Positions 52,703 to 61,161 of a stretch of DNA of 64,000 nucleotides are shown here, piece after piece. The stretch is from Acidobacteriota bacterium (GTDB lineage Bacteria; Acidobacteriota; Blastocatellia; Pyrinomonadales; Pyrinomonadaceae), in assembly GCA_003222895.1 (NCBI GenBank), contig QHXI01000076.1, forward strand, positions 22,632 to 86,631. Reading direction: 5' to 3'. Every line of letters begins with the position of its first letter. Position 1 is the first letter of the stretch. Under the pieces are notes generated by a model, which worked only from the letters and a program-made list of their open reading frames with translations, was not told the DNA's origin and did not search any database. The position numbers were made by a program, and so were the translations under genes.

Positions 52703-54019
52703 TCACGTCGTCTTCTTTGGCTTTGGCTTCGGAATCGCTTGCGGATGATTCTCTGGCATCGCTTCCTTGCCAAAAGTTAGGTGGCACTTGGTGCAAGCAA
52801 AATTCGGATCTTTCTTCCTTGAATCAATCTCGAAATTGAGCGCGCCGCCATCATCGACCGTAGCTGTGATATGACAACCTTCAGGCCCGCCACATGATCG
52901 CACCGGCACCTTCACCGTTTTCGGATCGATGGTACTGAAGGCCGCGCTGTCGACCTTATGACAATTGAGGCAGCTCAGATCAGGATGCTCGCCGGCTTCG
53001 TGACGAAACGCTCCCGCGGAAATTCTTCTGCCCCAACGCGCCAGCATAAACTTGTCCGCGCCCATCGGCGTCGCCAGCCTTGGATCGAAATCAACTTTCA
53101 ACTGCATCGGCGGAACGAACTTGTGACACATCTCGCAGTTCTTTGGCTCGGGGGCGATTCCCGAATCGGCGCTGTGACAGGTGAAGCAGATCGTGTGGCT
53201 GTTCGGGATCGTTTTGAACGTTCCCTTCTTCAGCCAAAAAGCGTCGCCAATGCCCTTCGGCGGTTTCGTTACGTACTCTTCGCTTGAATTTCCTTGCGGC
53301 TGATAAGTCTCGTGACAAACGGGACAACTCTTCGGCGGCGCAGGCTTTTTCTCCTGAAATAATGCATTCGCAAATGACGCGCCATCTCTCTCCTCCTCCG
53401 TTGCGAGAGGGGATGGGGGTGAGGGCTTACGCGTCGACAGACCCTCACCCAACCCCCTCCCAAAGGGCGAGGGCGACGTCGAATTCAATCCAACCACATC
53501 GATGTGCTTGTCGTGCGGGAAGCCAACACCGAATTCTGAAACAAACTCGCGTCGCTTTAACTTCGGATCAGGTACGTCACCGAGGCTCGGGAATAGCCAA
53601 CGCGCCGTGTCTTTGGGCGTGACAGCGATGTGACAGTTCGAGCATATCGACGGCGCTGGCCGTTCGCGTGCGAAGAACTGTTCCTTATGACAACTCAAAC
53701 AAGACGAGTGCTCCGGAAAATCAGTCACATCAGGGAAGGCCGCATCGCCTTTGCGAAACTCTTTGTAATTTTTCGACGGAACTTTGTGACAGGAACTACA
53801 GACAAGCTTCTGCGTGACGATGTGAGTCGTATGCGAAAACTTTGTGTAATCGACTTTCGGTTTAGGTGGAACTTTCGGTTTTTGAGAACGAACTCGCTGC
53901 GGGCGTCGCTGTGGCGCGGCCGCCTGGCTCAAGCCGGGAGTTAGAGCGAATACAAATAACACGCTCCAGAACATTCTCCCTATCGACTTGCTAAGAGCCC
54001 TTTTGATCATCCTTTTCAT
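52703..54019 (-). CDS. octahaem or nonahaem cytochrome c with repeat insertion
   Basis: A 438-aa exported protein: signal peptide (FWSVLFVFALTPGLSQA), a basic Pro/Lys linker, then eight CxxCH sites (CSSCH, CLSCH, CSNCH, CPVCH, CFTCH, CEMCH, CLNCH, CTKCH) plus one CGGPEGCH with five residues between the Cys, a possible ninth haem of unusual spacing. Residues about 181-211 (SPSPFGRGLGEGL ... KPSPPSPLATEEE) are the translation of a GC-skewed inverted repeat and interrupt the spacing between haems three and four. Periplasmic electron carrier in the cluster. Confidence 0.85.
   Translation of the reverse strand: MKRMIKRALSKSIGRMFWSVLFVFALTPGLSQAAAPQRRPQRVRSQKPKVPPKPKVDYTKFSHTTHIVTQKLVCSSCHKVPSKNYKEFRKGDAAFPDVTDFPEHSSCLSCHKEQFFARERPAPSICSNCHIAVTPKDTARWLFPSLGDVPDPKLKRREFVSEFGVGFPHDKHIDVVGLNSTSPSPFGRGLGEGLSTRKPSPPSPLATEEERDGASFANALFQEKKPAPPKSCPVCHETYQPQGNSSEEYVTKPPKGIGDAFWLKKGTFKTIPNSHTICFTCHSADSGIAPEPKNCEMCHKFVPPMQLKVDFDPRLATPMGADKFMLARWGRRISAGAFRHEAGEHPDLSCLNCHKVDSAAFSTIDPKTVKVPVRSCGGPEGCHITATVDDGGALNFEIDSRKKDPNFACTKCHLTFGKEAMPENHPQAIPKPKPKKTT
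53386..53476. repeat. inverted repeat inserted in frame in a cytochrome gene
   Basis: The tract has arms GGGGGTGAGGG and CCCTCACCCAACCCCC around GCTTACGCGTCGACAGA, with flanking CTCTCTCCTCC / GGGCGAGGG. It is of the widespread 'ccctcacccaaccc' intergenic repeat type and adds about 30 residues to the cytochrome encoded on the minus strand without breaking its frame. Confidence 0.75.
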
Positions 54020-54020
54020 C

Positions 54021-54170
54021 GCCGCGTAGCGGTGAAATATTTAGATAGAAACCAAAAAATATCCCAGCTCCTTTAGGAGCAAGATGTTTATGTCGCCCAT
54101 AAATGGGCTTCGACACGATTGACAGGTCTTCGGCGCTATAAATATTTCGCGCCTAACGGCGCTGCGACAT
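54021..54170. repeat. REP-like palindrome cluster in intergenic gap
   Basis: The 159-bp gap between two multihaem cytochrome genes is filled by short palindromes: a CGCGTAGCGG unit near 54023, GCTCCTTTAGGAGC near 54067, GCCCATAAATGGGC near 54095 and GCGCCTAACGGCGC near 54150, with the AAATATTT motif repeated. This is a typical bacterial interspersed mosaic-type element; it may also stabilise or end the transcript. Confidence 0.75.
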
Positions 54171-54178
54171 TTTCTCTC

Positions 54179-55591
54179 TCAACTTGTACTGCCCGTGTTG
54201 GAAGTTTGCCGACTTTCGATTTGTCTAATCTTAAAATAAACCAACAGGGCCAGAAACAAAATAAAAACCAGCGATACGATCAGCCCTTCGCGCCGGAAGC
54301 GTCTTTCTCCCAATGCCGCCAGTCCCGCCTGGTAACCCTTGCTGGCTACGTCCAGCCCTGGACCAACTACCTTGTCAACTTCCGCGGTCGATGAAGAGTG
54401 AATCAGCACGCGCGCGTGAGTGAGCGCGTCGGTGGCGCCCTTTAACTCGAACTTCGGTTTGCTTACTTCCATTCCTTTCTCTTCTGCATCTTTCAATATG
54501 GCCGTTGATTTGTCGATGCTGGCGATCAATTCATCTATGCGCGAACGCATCATGCCAGCCGCGGCGAAACCTTTATCGCCGCTCGAGTGACAGTTGATGC
54601 AAAGCGCGCCCTGTTGCGTTCCGATCATCTGATCGTTGGGTTTCAGAATCGCGTGATTGCTGTGACAGGTGATGCATTCGGCAAGCTGCTTTTCGTCGAA
54701 AGCTTTCTTGTGTGGGCTGGTCTGAAACAGCTCGGCCTGACGCCCGTGACACTGGCCGCAGACATTCGCGACTGAAGCAATACCGGGCGGCGTTGCGCCA
54801 TGATTGCCATGACAATCGTTGCAGGTCGGCGCCGACAGATCTTGTTTGTCGTAGAGTGCTTTCGCGTGCACGCTCGTCTGGTACTTGTCGAATTGATCGC
54901 TCGGAATGCCGAACGGCTTCATGTAATCCGCGCTTGCGTGAAACTTGGCGCACGTCGTCGCGACGTTAGACGGATAAACGGAAGACAACGGATCAGTGGG
55001 TGTGCGGATGCCGTGAACGCTGTGACAACTTATGCAGGTGGCCACGCGCGTTTCGTTTTTTTCCTTCAGCAACTTGCCGTGTACGCTCGTGTAATACTCG
55101 CGCTCCTGATCGACGCGCAGTGAAGGATTGAATCGCTTCATCAGATTTGCGTCGCTGTGGCACTTGCCGCAGTAAGCCGGAATGTCCAGCGTCTTAGGTT
55201 TTCCGAGATAGCCTTTGCTTGGATCCTTCGCAGCTTCTTTCGTGTCGGCATTCGGGTCGCCGCCGTGACAATCGTTGCACGAAAGCCCGCGCGACTTATG
55301 AATATCGTTATCGAAGAGTTTGGCAGGCGCGCTGAGCCGCGGATCGTCGAGCCTGATGTGACATTCGATGCAGGAGCTCTTCTTTTGGGCGGAAGCGAGT
55401 GAGAACACAATCAAAACTAAGAATAATGAAAGACCGAGGTTGATCAGCGATCTTCTGTGTCTCGGTGAGATCTCTGTGTCTCTGTGGTGAAGTGTTCTCG
55501 AGATCATTTCACCACAGAGGCACAGAGAACCACGGAGGCACAAAGCCATTCTGGACAGATCCTGCGATCCAGCTGAGCTCTGGTGTTTCAT
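54179..55591 (-). CDS. octahaem cytochrome c with one lost haem site
   Basis: About 470 aa from the ATG at 55591. Its true start is unclear because the first 60 codons overlap an inverted repeat; Met at 55507 is another option. After a signal segment (LSLFLVLIVFSLASAQ) come eight CxxCH motifs (CIECH, CNDCH, CGKCH, CISCH, CNDCH, CGQCH, CITCH, CINCH). Between the fourth and fifth, CAKFH stands where a ninth site is expected: one TGT-to-TTT change removes the second Cys. A C-terminal helical region and a membrane helix (LIVSLVFILFLALLVYF) anchor it. It lies downstream of the cytochrome b gene, probably co-transcribed. Confidence 0.85.
   Translation of the reverse strand: MKHQSSAGSQDLSRMALCLRGSLCLCGEMISRTLHHRDTEISPRHRRSLINLGLSLFLVLIVFSLASAQKKSSCIECHIRLDDPRLSAPAKLFDNDIHKSRGLSCNDCHGGDPNADTKEAAKDPSKGYLGKPKTLDIPAYCGKCHSDANLMKRFNPSLRVDQEREYYTSVHGKLLKEKNETRVATCISCHSVHGIRTPTDPLSSVYPSNVATTCAKFHASADYMKPFGIPSDQFDKYQTSVHAKALYDKQDLSAPTCNDCHGNHGATPPGIASVANVCGQCHGRQAELFQTSPHKKAFDEKQLAECITCHSNHAILKPNDQMIGTQQGALCINCHSSGDKGFAAAGMMRSRIDELIASIDKSTAILKDAEEKGMEVSKPKFELKGATDALTHARVLIHSSSTAEVDKVVGPGLDVASKGYQAGLAALGERRFRREGLIVSLVFILFLALLVYFKIRQIESRQTSNTGSTS
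55452..55548. repeat. inverted repeat overlapping cytochrome N-terminus
   Basis: Arms TCTCTGTGTCTCTGTGGTGAA (55471-55491) and TTCACCACAGAGGCACAGAGA (55508-55528) match at all but a couple of positions, with further copies of the ACCACAGAG unit either side. The same unit forms the ends of the element at 56728-56868. Here it is read through by the octahaem cytochrome gene (about residues 15-47). Confidence 0.8.
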
Positions 55592-55600
55592 GTTCTTAAT

Positions 55601-55643
55601 CCAAAGCGCCGTCGTCGCTACGCTCTGCCGGCGCACTCCAAGT
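55601..55643. repeat. second copy of the AAAGCGCCGTCG dispersed repeat
   Basis: CCAAAGCGCCGTCGTCGCTACG... to GGCGCACTCCAAGT lies between the cytochrome b stop and the start of the octahaem cytochrome. It matches 7319-7353 in the first part of the window apart from a few substitutions and a short insertion, showing a genome-wide repeat family. Confidence 0.75.
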
Positions 55644-56707
55644 CACTTCGTCACGTACCCAACGATCGTCATCACGACGATGAACAGCAGCGCGAACACT
55701 CCGCAGATGTTGAAGATCAAATGCCGTCGGCGATTCTCGGGATCACGATCGATGAACGGCACAATGAACAGAAGCAGCGCGATCACATTGAAAGCCATGA
55801 TGCCAAGCACTTCGCCGTCGAGCCCCAGAATCTTCGCTGGAATCCACTTCAGCGTTTGAAACATGAAAAGGAAATACCACTCCGGTTTGATACCGGCGGG
55901 CGCGGGCGCAAACGCATCCGCCTTCTCGCCGAGCTCCCACGGAAACAGCGCCGCCAGCGCAGCCAGCACGCCAATCGCCAGAATCCATCCGATCAAATCG
56001 CGCATGATGAAGTTCGGAAAGAACTTCATGCGCTGATAATTGTGTTCGTACTTCTGGGGCACGTGCATGCCGTGCAGTTGGACCAGCGCCACGTGAATCG
56101 CGATGAAGACGGTCGCGGTCGCGGGCAACACCGCGACGTGAAATCCGAAGAACCGCGTCAACGTCGCGCCGGTCACATCATCGCCGCCACGCAGGAATCT
56201 GAGAATCGGACGGCCCACAATCGGAACGACGCCGGCGATTTCAGTGCCGACTTTGGTCGCAAAGAAGGCGAGCTTGTTCCACGGCAGGAGGTAACCGCTG
56301 AAGCCGAAACAGATCACGATGATCAGCAGGAAGGCGCCGCTGACCCAGGTGATTTCGCGCGGCGGATAGTACGCGCGCAAAAAGAAAACGCTGAACATGT
56401 GAATGAACAGCGTCGCGATCATGAGGTTCGCTGACCAGCTATGAATCGAACGGATCAGCCAGCCAAACTTCACTTCGGTGATGATGAATTGAACGCTTTC
56501 GAAAGCGTTCTCAGCGCTGGGGCGATAATAAAGGAGCAACAGAATTCCGGTAACGACCTGAACCGCGAAGAGAAAGAGCGTCATCCCGCCGAAGTAATAC
56601 CAGATCGAATGGCGATGCCGCGGGACTTCTTTTTTCTGCGCGACTGCGGCGAGCGTACTGATGGACAGCCGCTCGTCAAGCCAGTTTGTGATTGAGGCGA
56701 TTCTCAC
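55643..56707 (-). CDS. cytochrome b subunit of a bc/b6f-type complex
   Basis: A 354-aa polytopic protein starting at GTG. It has two pairs of haem b ligands ([19 protein letters not shown], 13 residues between the His; and [21 protein letters not shown], 14 residues between), the second spacing as in b6-type proteins. The quinol-site motif is PEWY ([12 protein letters not shown]). It thus combines the b6 core and subunit IV in one chain. With the Rieske protein encoded just upstream it forms a quinol-oxidising complex in the inner membrane; the missing cytochrome c1 role is probably taken by multihaem proteins of the cluster. Confidence 0.93.
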   Translation of the reverse strand: MRIASITNWLDERLSISTLAAVAQKKEVPRHRHSIWYYFGGMTLFLFAVQVVTGILLLLYYRPSAENAFESVQFIITEVKFGWLIRSIHSWSANLMIATLFIHMFSVFFLRAYYPPREITWVSGAFLLIIVICFGFSGYLLPWNKLAFFATKVGTEIAGVVPIVGRPILRFLRGGDDVTGATLTRFFGFHVAVLPATATVFIAIHVALVQLHGMHVPQKYEHNYQRMKFFPNFIMRDLIGWILAIGVLAALAALFPWELGEKADAFAPAPAGIKPEWYFLFMFQTLKWIPAKILGLDGEVLGIMAFNVIALLLFIVPFIDRDPENRRRHLIFNICGVFALLFIVVMTIVGYVTK

Positions 56708-56727
56708 GACAGCAAACTATCCAAATT

Positions 56728-56868
56728 AACCACAGAGGACACAGAGAAAGACAAAAGCTTAGCCGCAGATGAACGCGGATTTTCGCAGACAGGAAATAAG
56801 ACTATTCATTTGTGTTCATCGGCGTGTATCCGTGGTTAAGTCTTCGTTCCTCTGTGTCCTCTGTGGTT
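56728..56868. repeat. 141-bp element with perfect 19-bp inverted ends
   Basis: AACCACAGAGGACACAGAG (56728-56746) is the exact reverse complement of 56850-56868. Inside, GATGAACGCGG and TGTGTTCATCGGCG form a second, weaker pair. This is the widely scattered 'accacagag ... gatgaacacgg' intergenic repeat structure. It occupies the gap between the Rieske and cytochrome b genes, so the two are separated by a large potential RNA hairpin. Confidence 0.85.
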
Positions 56869-56876
56869 CAAATTTC

Positions 56877-57353
56877 CTAGCCCCTCGTCACCACCACGTC
56901 ATCGCCGCGCGTATTCACCTTGTATTCTTCCAAAGGCCTTGGTGGTGGACCACCGATGTTCTTTCCGCTCAGGTTGTATTGCCCGTTATGACAGGCGCAC
57001 CAAATCTGTTTTGTATCGTCGCGGTACTGGACGATGCACTCGAGGTGCGTGCACACGGCTGAGAAAGCTTTGAACTCTCCCGGTGCGGTGTGCACGAGAA
57101 TGCCCGGCTTGTTTCCGAACTTAAAAATTTTCCCTGAGTTGGGCGGGACTTCGCTAAGCTTCGCCGCGACGACTGAATTCTCAGCCGACTCGACGATCTG
57201 CGGCGGAGACATAAATTTGAAGATTGGATAGACGATTGCGCCGAGCGTCGCCAGCGCGCTAGCGCCCAGCAGATAATCGAGAAAACTCCGACGTGGCGGA
57301 GATTCAGGCAGACCAGAATTCCTATTCGCAGTTTTCCGAGTGTCAGGGTTCAC
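56877..57353 (-). CDS. Rieske iron-sulfur protein
   Basis: 158 aa starting at GTG (GGAGG eight bases upstream). A twin-arginine-like N-terminus ([20 protein letters not shown]) provides a Tat signal/anchor, and the [2Fe-2S] ligands are in CTHLEC and CACHNG. The fold region [15 protein letters not shown] ... [10 protein letters not shown] is typical. It is the high-potential subunit that accepts electrons from quinol in the complex with the adjacent cytochrome b. Confidence 0.95.
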   Translation of the reverse strand: MNPDTRKTANRNSGLPESPPRRSFLDYLLGASALATLGAIVYPIFKFMSPPQIVESAENSVVAAKLSEVPPNSGKIFKFGNKPGILVHTAPGEFKAFSAVCTHLECIVQYRDDTKQIWCACHNGQYNLSGKNIGGPPPRPLEEYKVNTRGDDVVVTRG

Positions 57354-57400
57354 TCAGTCGTCCTCCGTCGAATCAGTCGAATGAAAAGGTTGTCTTTAGA

Positions 57401-57577
57401 CTACGGCGTCTTTCGCAGATTGTCGGCTATCAGAAACACCGCGCCAATTGCCAGCCACGACGCGGCTCTGATCCGATTGCGAGTCTGAAAAGCTTCAAGG
57501 GCAGACACGCCAAAGAACAAGACGAAAATCGTAATGCCCTGGAGCTTTATCAGTCTGGCCTTAACCGTGTTTGGCAT
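57401..57577 (-). CDS. small two-helix membrane protein
   Basis: A 58-aa frame with a good ribosome binding site (GAGGAG four bases before ATG at 57577). It reads MPNTVKARLIKLQG, then hydrophobic ITIFVLFFGVSALEAF, a basic turn QTRNRIR, and a second hydrophobic stretch AASWLAIGAVFLIADNL, ending RKTP. It lies directly upstream of the Rieske gene on the same strand and after the terminator of the outer-membrane barrel gene, so it may be the first gene of the Rieske/cytochrome b transcript and a small subunit of that complex. No homologue recognised. Confidence 0.6.
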   Translation of the reverse strand: MPNTVKARLIKLQGITIFVLFFGVSALEAFQTRNRIRAASWLAIGAVFLIADNLRKTP

Positions 57578-57591
57578 TAGCTCCTCGTTTC

Positions 57592-57644
57592 AAAAAGCAA
57601 ACGGAACTCCAGCCGCGGTCAGAAACCTAAGCTGGAGTCCGTTT
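57592..57644 (-). terminator. rho-independent terminator after the outer-membrane barrel gene
   Basis: On the minus strand the stem AAACGGACTCCAGC ... GCTGGAGTTCCGTTT (one bulged base) is followed by GCTTTTTG. It lies 27 bases after the stop of the barrel gene and just before the small membrane protein. It should end or weaken the decahaem-barrel transcript, separating it from the Rieske operon. Confidence 0.75.
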
Positions 57645-57671
57645 TCCGGCATCTGCAAATTAGTCGATCGT

Positions 57672-60083
57672 TTATTCCTTTCGCCCGATGTATAAACGCA
57701 GCGATATGTATGGCAGATGCGCATGGTAATTCTGTGCCCGCAGACTGCCCGGGAATGTGTTCAGAAAATTGCTCTCGTTGTATGCGAAGTACTGATACCC
57801 GAGGTTCCAATCAAGCCGGCGGTTGAGCTTGATCGACAGCCGGGCTTCGGGCGAAGTGAAGTTCATCGGATAAGAAGTAATCAGCGTGCCGCCAAGGACC
57901 GCATTCGTAATTGGGTTCAAGACTCCGGGGACGACTACGCCACCCGCAATTGCCGAACCAGCAGTCGGCGCTGATAGTCGGTTGCCTTGCCCGTGGTCCT
58001 GGTTAATGCGATATGAAGTGTAAAGCGTCATCCGGCGATTGAGCCGCGTGGTCAGATCAAAGTAGAAGTAATTGTTTCTTTGGTAGTACAACGCGTGTCC
58101 GAAGTGATGGAACACAGCCGCAGCCGGTGGCACCTGGTAGTAGTAATCGATTGTCGAATCGTTATTGACCCAGGTGTAGTTGTAGCCCATGTTCACGCTG
58201 AAGCGCGCCGTCGGCATCCAATCGACCGAAGAGGTGAACACCCGCGATTTGATTGACGAGCCAAAGTCATTGATTGATTCGCCGGCGATCTCAGAAGGAT
58301 TCGAATTGTCCTTCGTGATGACGGCGAAGTTGAAAATGACTTTGCGATTCGGCGCGAACCTGCTCTTCGCGCGGATGTTCGTGTAATCGTAATTTCCGAT
58401 CCGCGTAAAGACGTTGTCTGCGGTGCCGTGTTCGGCGTCGAAGTAGAGTGTCCAATTCTTCACAGGCCGCGCTTTGAATCCGCCAAAGAAAGAGTTGGTG
58501 TGATTCGCCTCTGTTTCGAACTCTTCGCATCCGGCGCCCACCGGTGAAGTACAAAGCGCAATCGGTGTCAGCAGGGTCGGCGAGTTCGAATTGATCGCGA
58601 AGCCGGTAACTATTTGCTGCTCGCGGCGATGGCCATAACGATAGCCGAAGTGGATTGAGTAGTGCGGGTTGAATTGATAGTCACCTTCGATCGTTTCGAC
58701 ATACTTTCGGTACTTCGTAGTGCGCATCGAGTTTACGTTCGAAACACTAAAAGTATCGGTCCGGGTTCCGCCACCAGTCAGCGTTCTGGTTAACGAGAAG
58801 AAATCAGAGAACGAAGCCACGCCGTCGATCGTGAAATCCTCAACCCGGAATGTATTCGAGACCCTGAACTTGTCGGTCGCCAGAAAAGTTACCCCAATGT
58901 CACCGACAGTGTTCGGTCGTTTCACATTACCCGCAATGTTATAAGAGCTCGGATTCGTGATATTCGTCGCTGACGCGCCGGTCACTGTCGGCGGGAAGCC
59001 GGTAATTCTGGTGTTGAAGTTAGTGCCGGCGAAATTCTCGATATACAGCGAATTCGAAGTTGAACGGCTGTAAATGATGCGGCCGGTGATGTCGAGTTTC
59101 TTTGCAACGAACGTGTGAATGCTCGCGCGTGTGAAATCAACCTTGCCGCGCGTCGGCTCCTGCCGATTGAAGATAGGAAGCTGGGAAACCGACGAAGCTG
59201 TGTTGCGATTGAGGCCGAACGCCCCATCGATGGTGCTGTCGTCGCGGAAACGCCGCAGGCCCTGCACAAACGTCCAGTCGATCGGACCAAGCTTGCCATC
59301 GGCGCCGAAACGGAAATCGTTCGCTCTCGATTTCAGATTCGAGTGCAGCCAGAAATCGTTTCCACCGTTGTGATAATTCGTGAACGCCGGGCCGCTGTAA
59401 CGCTCGGGCGAGTAGCCGACATTGAAACGAATCTTTTCATTCTTCGGCAGAATCGTCAGATCGAAATCGCCCATTTCAGTGTGGGTGTTGTAGCCGTGCA
59501 GGCCCGTGACCGGATTCGCAAGCGTTGGATTCGGCGTGAACAACCAGGTCGGATTCGCGATGTTATTCAGAAATCGGTAGTACTTGAAACGTCGATACGT
59601 TCCTTCAAACCGATACCACTTCGGCTTTTCAGCGTTGAGGCGCAGGTTCCCGTAAGGATCAGCGCCCCACCCAGTCGAGGTGACGAGCAGCGTATCGAAC
59701 AGATCGCCCTTGCCGTTTTTCGACTTCATGAGAAAAGTCGTATCGAACAAACGCGGACCAGCTTTGTAATTCAGATCGCTCTTGAACTTGTTGACGTCAC
59801 CGTCAACTCTCTGACCGCGATAGCCAAACTCGATCGTGGACGTGACGGTATAGTTACCGGCGTCCTCACCCACGCTCTGTGACGTGGGAACGGCTTCGGT
59901 CTTCTTTGCCGGCTTCTTCGCTTCAGGCGAACTAGTTGGTTCGGACTTCCTGGAATCTTTCGCCGCATCCGGGGTCTTGATCGACGCCGTTGCTGGCTGT
60001 GCGTTCACAACGCCGGCCATCAACGCCAAGCCCAGCGCCAATCCCGAAACCGTGCGCAGCAGATTTACAATATTGGTTTTCAT
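57672..60083 (-). CDS. MtrB/PioB-like outer-membrane beta-barrel
   Basis: About 803 aa from the ATG at 60083 (an ATG three codons upstream is possible). A signal peptide (GLALGLALMAGVVNAQ) and a Lys/Pro/Ser-rich linker precede a long region of alternating hydrophobic/polar strands with many aromatic residues (GYRGQRVDGDVNKFKSDLNY, WYRFEGTYRRFKYYRF) and a terminal strand LPYISLRLYIGRKE. This is the pattern of the porin that sheathes an MtrA-type decahaem cytochrome. A decahaem gene lies 70 bases upstream on the same strand, so the two should form a trans-outer-membrane electron conduit. No extracellular MtrC-type cytochrome is seen. Confidence 0.8.
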   Translation of the reverse strand: MKTNIVNLLRTVSGLALGLALMAGVVNAQPATASIKTPDAAKDSRKSEPTSSPEAKKPAKKTEAVPTSQSVGEDAGNYTVTSTIEFGYRGQRVDGDVNKFKSDLNYKAGPRLFDTTFLMKSKNGKGDLFDTLLVTSTGWGADPYGNLRLNAEKPKWYRFEGTYRRFKYYRFLNNIANPTWLFTPNPTLANPVTGLHGYNTHTEMGDFDLTILPKNEKIRFNVGYSPERYSGPAFTNYHNGGNDFWLHSNLKSRANDFRFGADGKLGPIDWTFVQGLRRFRDDSTIDGAFGLNRNTASSVSQLPIFNRQEPTRGKVDFTRASIHTFVAKKLDITGRIIYSRSTSNSLYIENFAGTNFNTRITGFPPTVTGASATNITNPSSYNIAGNVKRPNTVGDIGVTFLATDKFRVSNTFRVEDFTIDGVASFSDFFSLTRTLTGGGTRTDTFSVSNVNSMRTTKYRKYVETIEGDYQFNPHYSIHFGYRYGHRREQQIVTGFAINSNSPTLLTPIALCTSPVGAGCEEFETEANHTNSFFGGFKARPVKNWTLYFDAEHGTADNVFTRIGNYDYTNIRAKSRFAPNRKVIFNFAVITKDNSNPSEIAGESINDFGSSIKSRVFTSSVDWMPTARFSVNMGYNYTWVNNDSTIDYYYQVPPAAAVFHHFGHALYYQRNNYFYFDLTTRLNRRMTLYTSYRINQDHGQGNRLSAPTAGSAIAGGVVVPGVLNPITNAVLGGTLITSYPMNFTSPEARLSIKLNRRLDWNLGYQYFAYNESNFLNTFPGSLRAQNYHAHLPYISLRLYIGRKE

Positions 60084-60153
60084 ACCGTCCATCCTATGGC
60101 TGATAACTCTATGTAGAGGCGAGCAGCTGCCCGCCAGGCGAAACGCGCATTTG

Positions 60154-61161
60154 CTACCGGAAGAAAACCGGACTCGTTCGTGAGCCGTGAATCTTCACGT
60201 GACAAGCAGTACAGTTCGAGTATTGCGCGTTTTGGTTGTGCGACGGCCCGGAAGGCTCAACCGCGCCTACGTCATGAGCCGCGCTGTGGCAAGTCAGGCA
60301 GAGCTGATTCACCGCGCTGTACCGCAGCAACCGCGGATTCGCCGATCCGTGCGGCGTATGACAAGACGAACATCCTTCGGTCTTCACCGGAGCATGTTCG
60401 AACGTGAACGGCCCTTGCTTGTCGGCGTGACACTTAATGCAAGCGGCATCTCCTCCGGTCGCCAGCCTGGTCTGCTTCAGCTCGAATCCGCCGTGCGGGT
60501 TGTGACAATCGCTGCAACGCATCGCGCCTTCCAAAACTTTGTGATGGAAGGGCGCTGAGAATTGCGACTTAACTTCACTGTGACAACTGGTGCAAAGCTG
60601 GGGATCGTTGGCCTTCAACATGCGAATCGTTGAGAAGCCTGGCTTCTCAGCATTCGCCGTCGTCACCAGCATGTTCGAGCTCGCAACGTTGCGGCCTTCC
60701 TTGTTCGAGTGCGGCGAGTGACAGTCGGTGCAACCGATGTCGTTGCGCCAGTGCTCTCCGCGACGGAAGTTGTTCCGCTCTTCTTTGCCCGCGTGGCAAG
60801 AAAGACAAGTCTCGGAAATTTCCTTCGACGATTTGTTCGTAAAGGAAATTATCTTTGTCTTGTCGCCGCCGCCATCGACGTGCGCTTTGCCTGGACCATG
60901 GCAGGATTCGCAGCCGCTCGCTTTGTTCTTCCAACTGCTCAGAGTTGTTAGCGTGGCGTGCGCGGTGTGCGAATAAGCTTTGAAGGTGTCTTCGTGACAA
61001 TCCTTGCAGGTATCGCTGCCGACGTAATCATTTGCGGCTGGCTTGTCATCGATTGTGGCAGAAACGACGGCTTGCGAACGATTCGCCGCCGTCAACCAAA
61101 CCACGACCGCCAACACTGACCCAAGTACGACCAGCGCTTTGATTGATTTTCTGAGTCTCAC
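60154..61161 (-). CDS. decahaem cytochrome c of the DmsE/MtrA type
   Basis: A 335-aa protein starting at GTG with GGAGG eight bases upstream. After a signal segment (ALVVLGSVLAVVVWLTA) there are ten CxxCH motifs (CKDCH, CESCH, CLSCH, CTDCH, CTSCH, CSDCH, CIKCH, CSSCH, CLTCH, CTACH). The length, haem count and opening DYVGSDTCKDCHE fit the DmsE/MtrA/PioA family of periplasmic decahaem cytochromes that insert into an MtrB-type barrel. The barrel gene follows directly. It is the first gene of the electron-transfer supercluster and the likely target of the Crp/Fnr regulator encoded upstream. Confidence 0.92.
   Translation of the reverse strand: MRLRKSIKALVVLGSVLAVVVWLTAANRSQAVVSATIDDKPAANDYVGSDTCKDCHEDTFKAYSHTAHATLTTLSSWKNKASGCESCHGPGKAHVDGGGDKTKIISFTNKSSKEISETCLSCHAGKEERNNFRRGEHWRNDIGCTDCHSPHSNKEGRNVASSNMLVTTANAEKPGFSTIRMLKANDPQLCTSCHSEVKSQFSAPFHHKVLEGAMRCSDCHNPHGGFELKQTRLATGGDAACIKCHADKQGPFTFEHAPVKTEGCSSCHTPHGSANPRLLRYSAVNQLCLTCHSAAHDVGAVEPSGPSHNQNAQYSNCTACHVKIHGSRTSPVFFR

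Noticed and set aside
55583..56434. Long open frame on the plus strand across the cytochrome b gene (283 aa).
   Set aside because: It is antisense to a well-supported cytochrome b, is very rich in Arg/His/Glu with no domain, and follows from the codon bias of the real gene.
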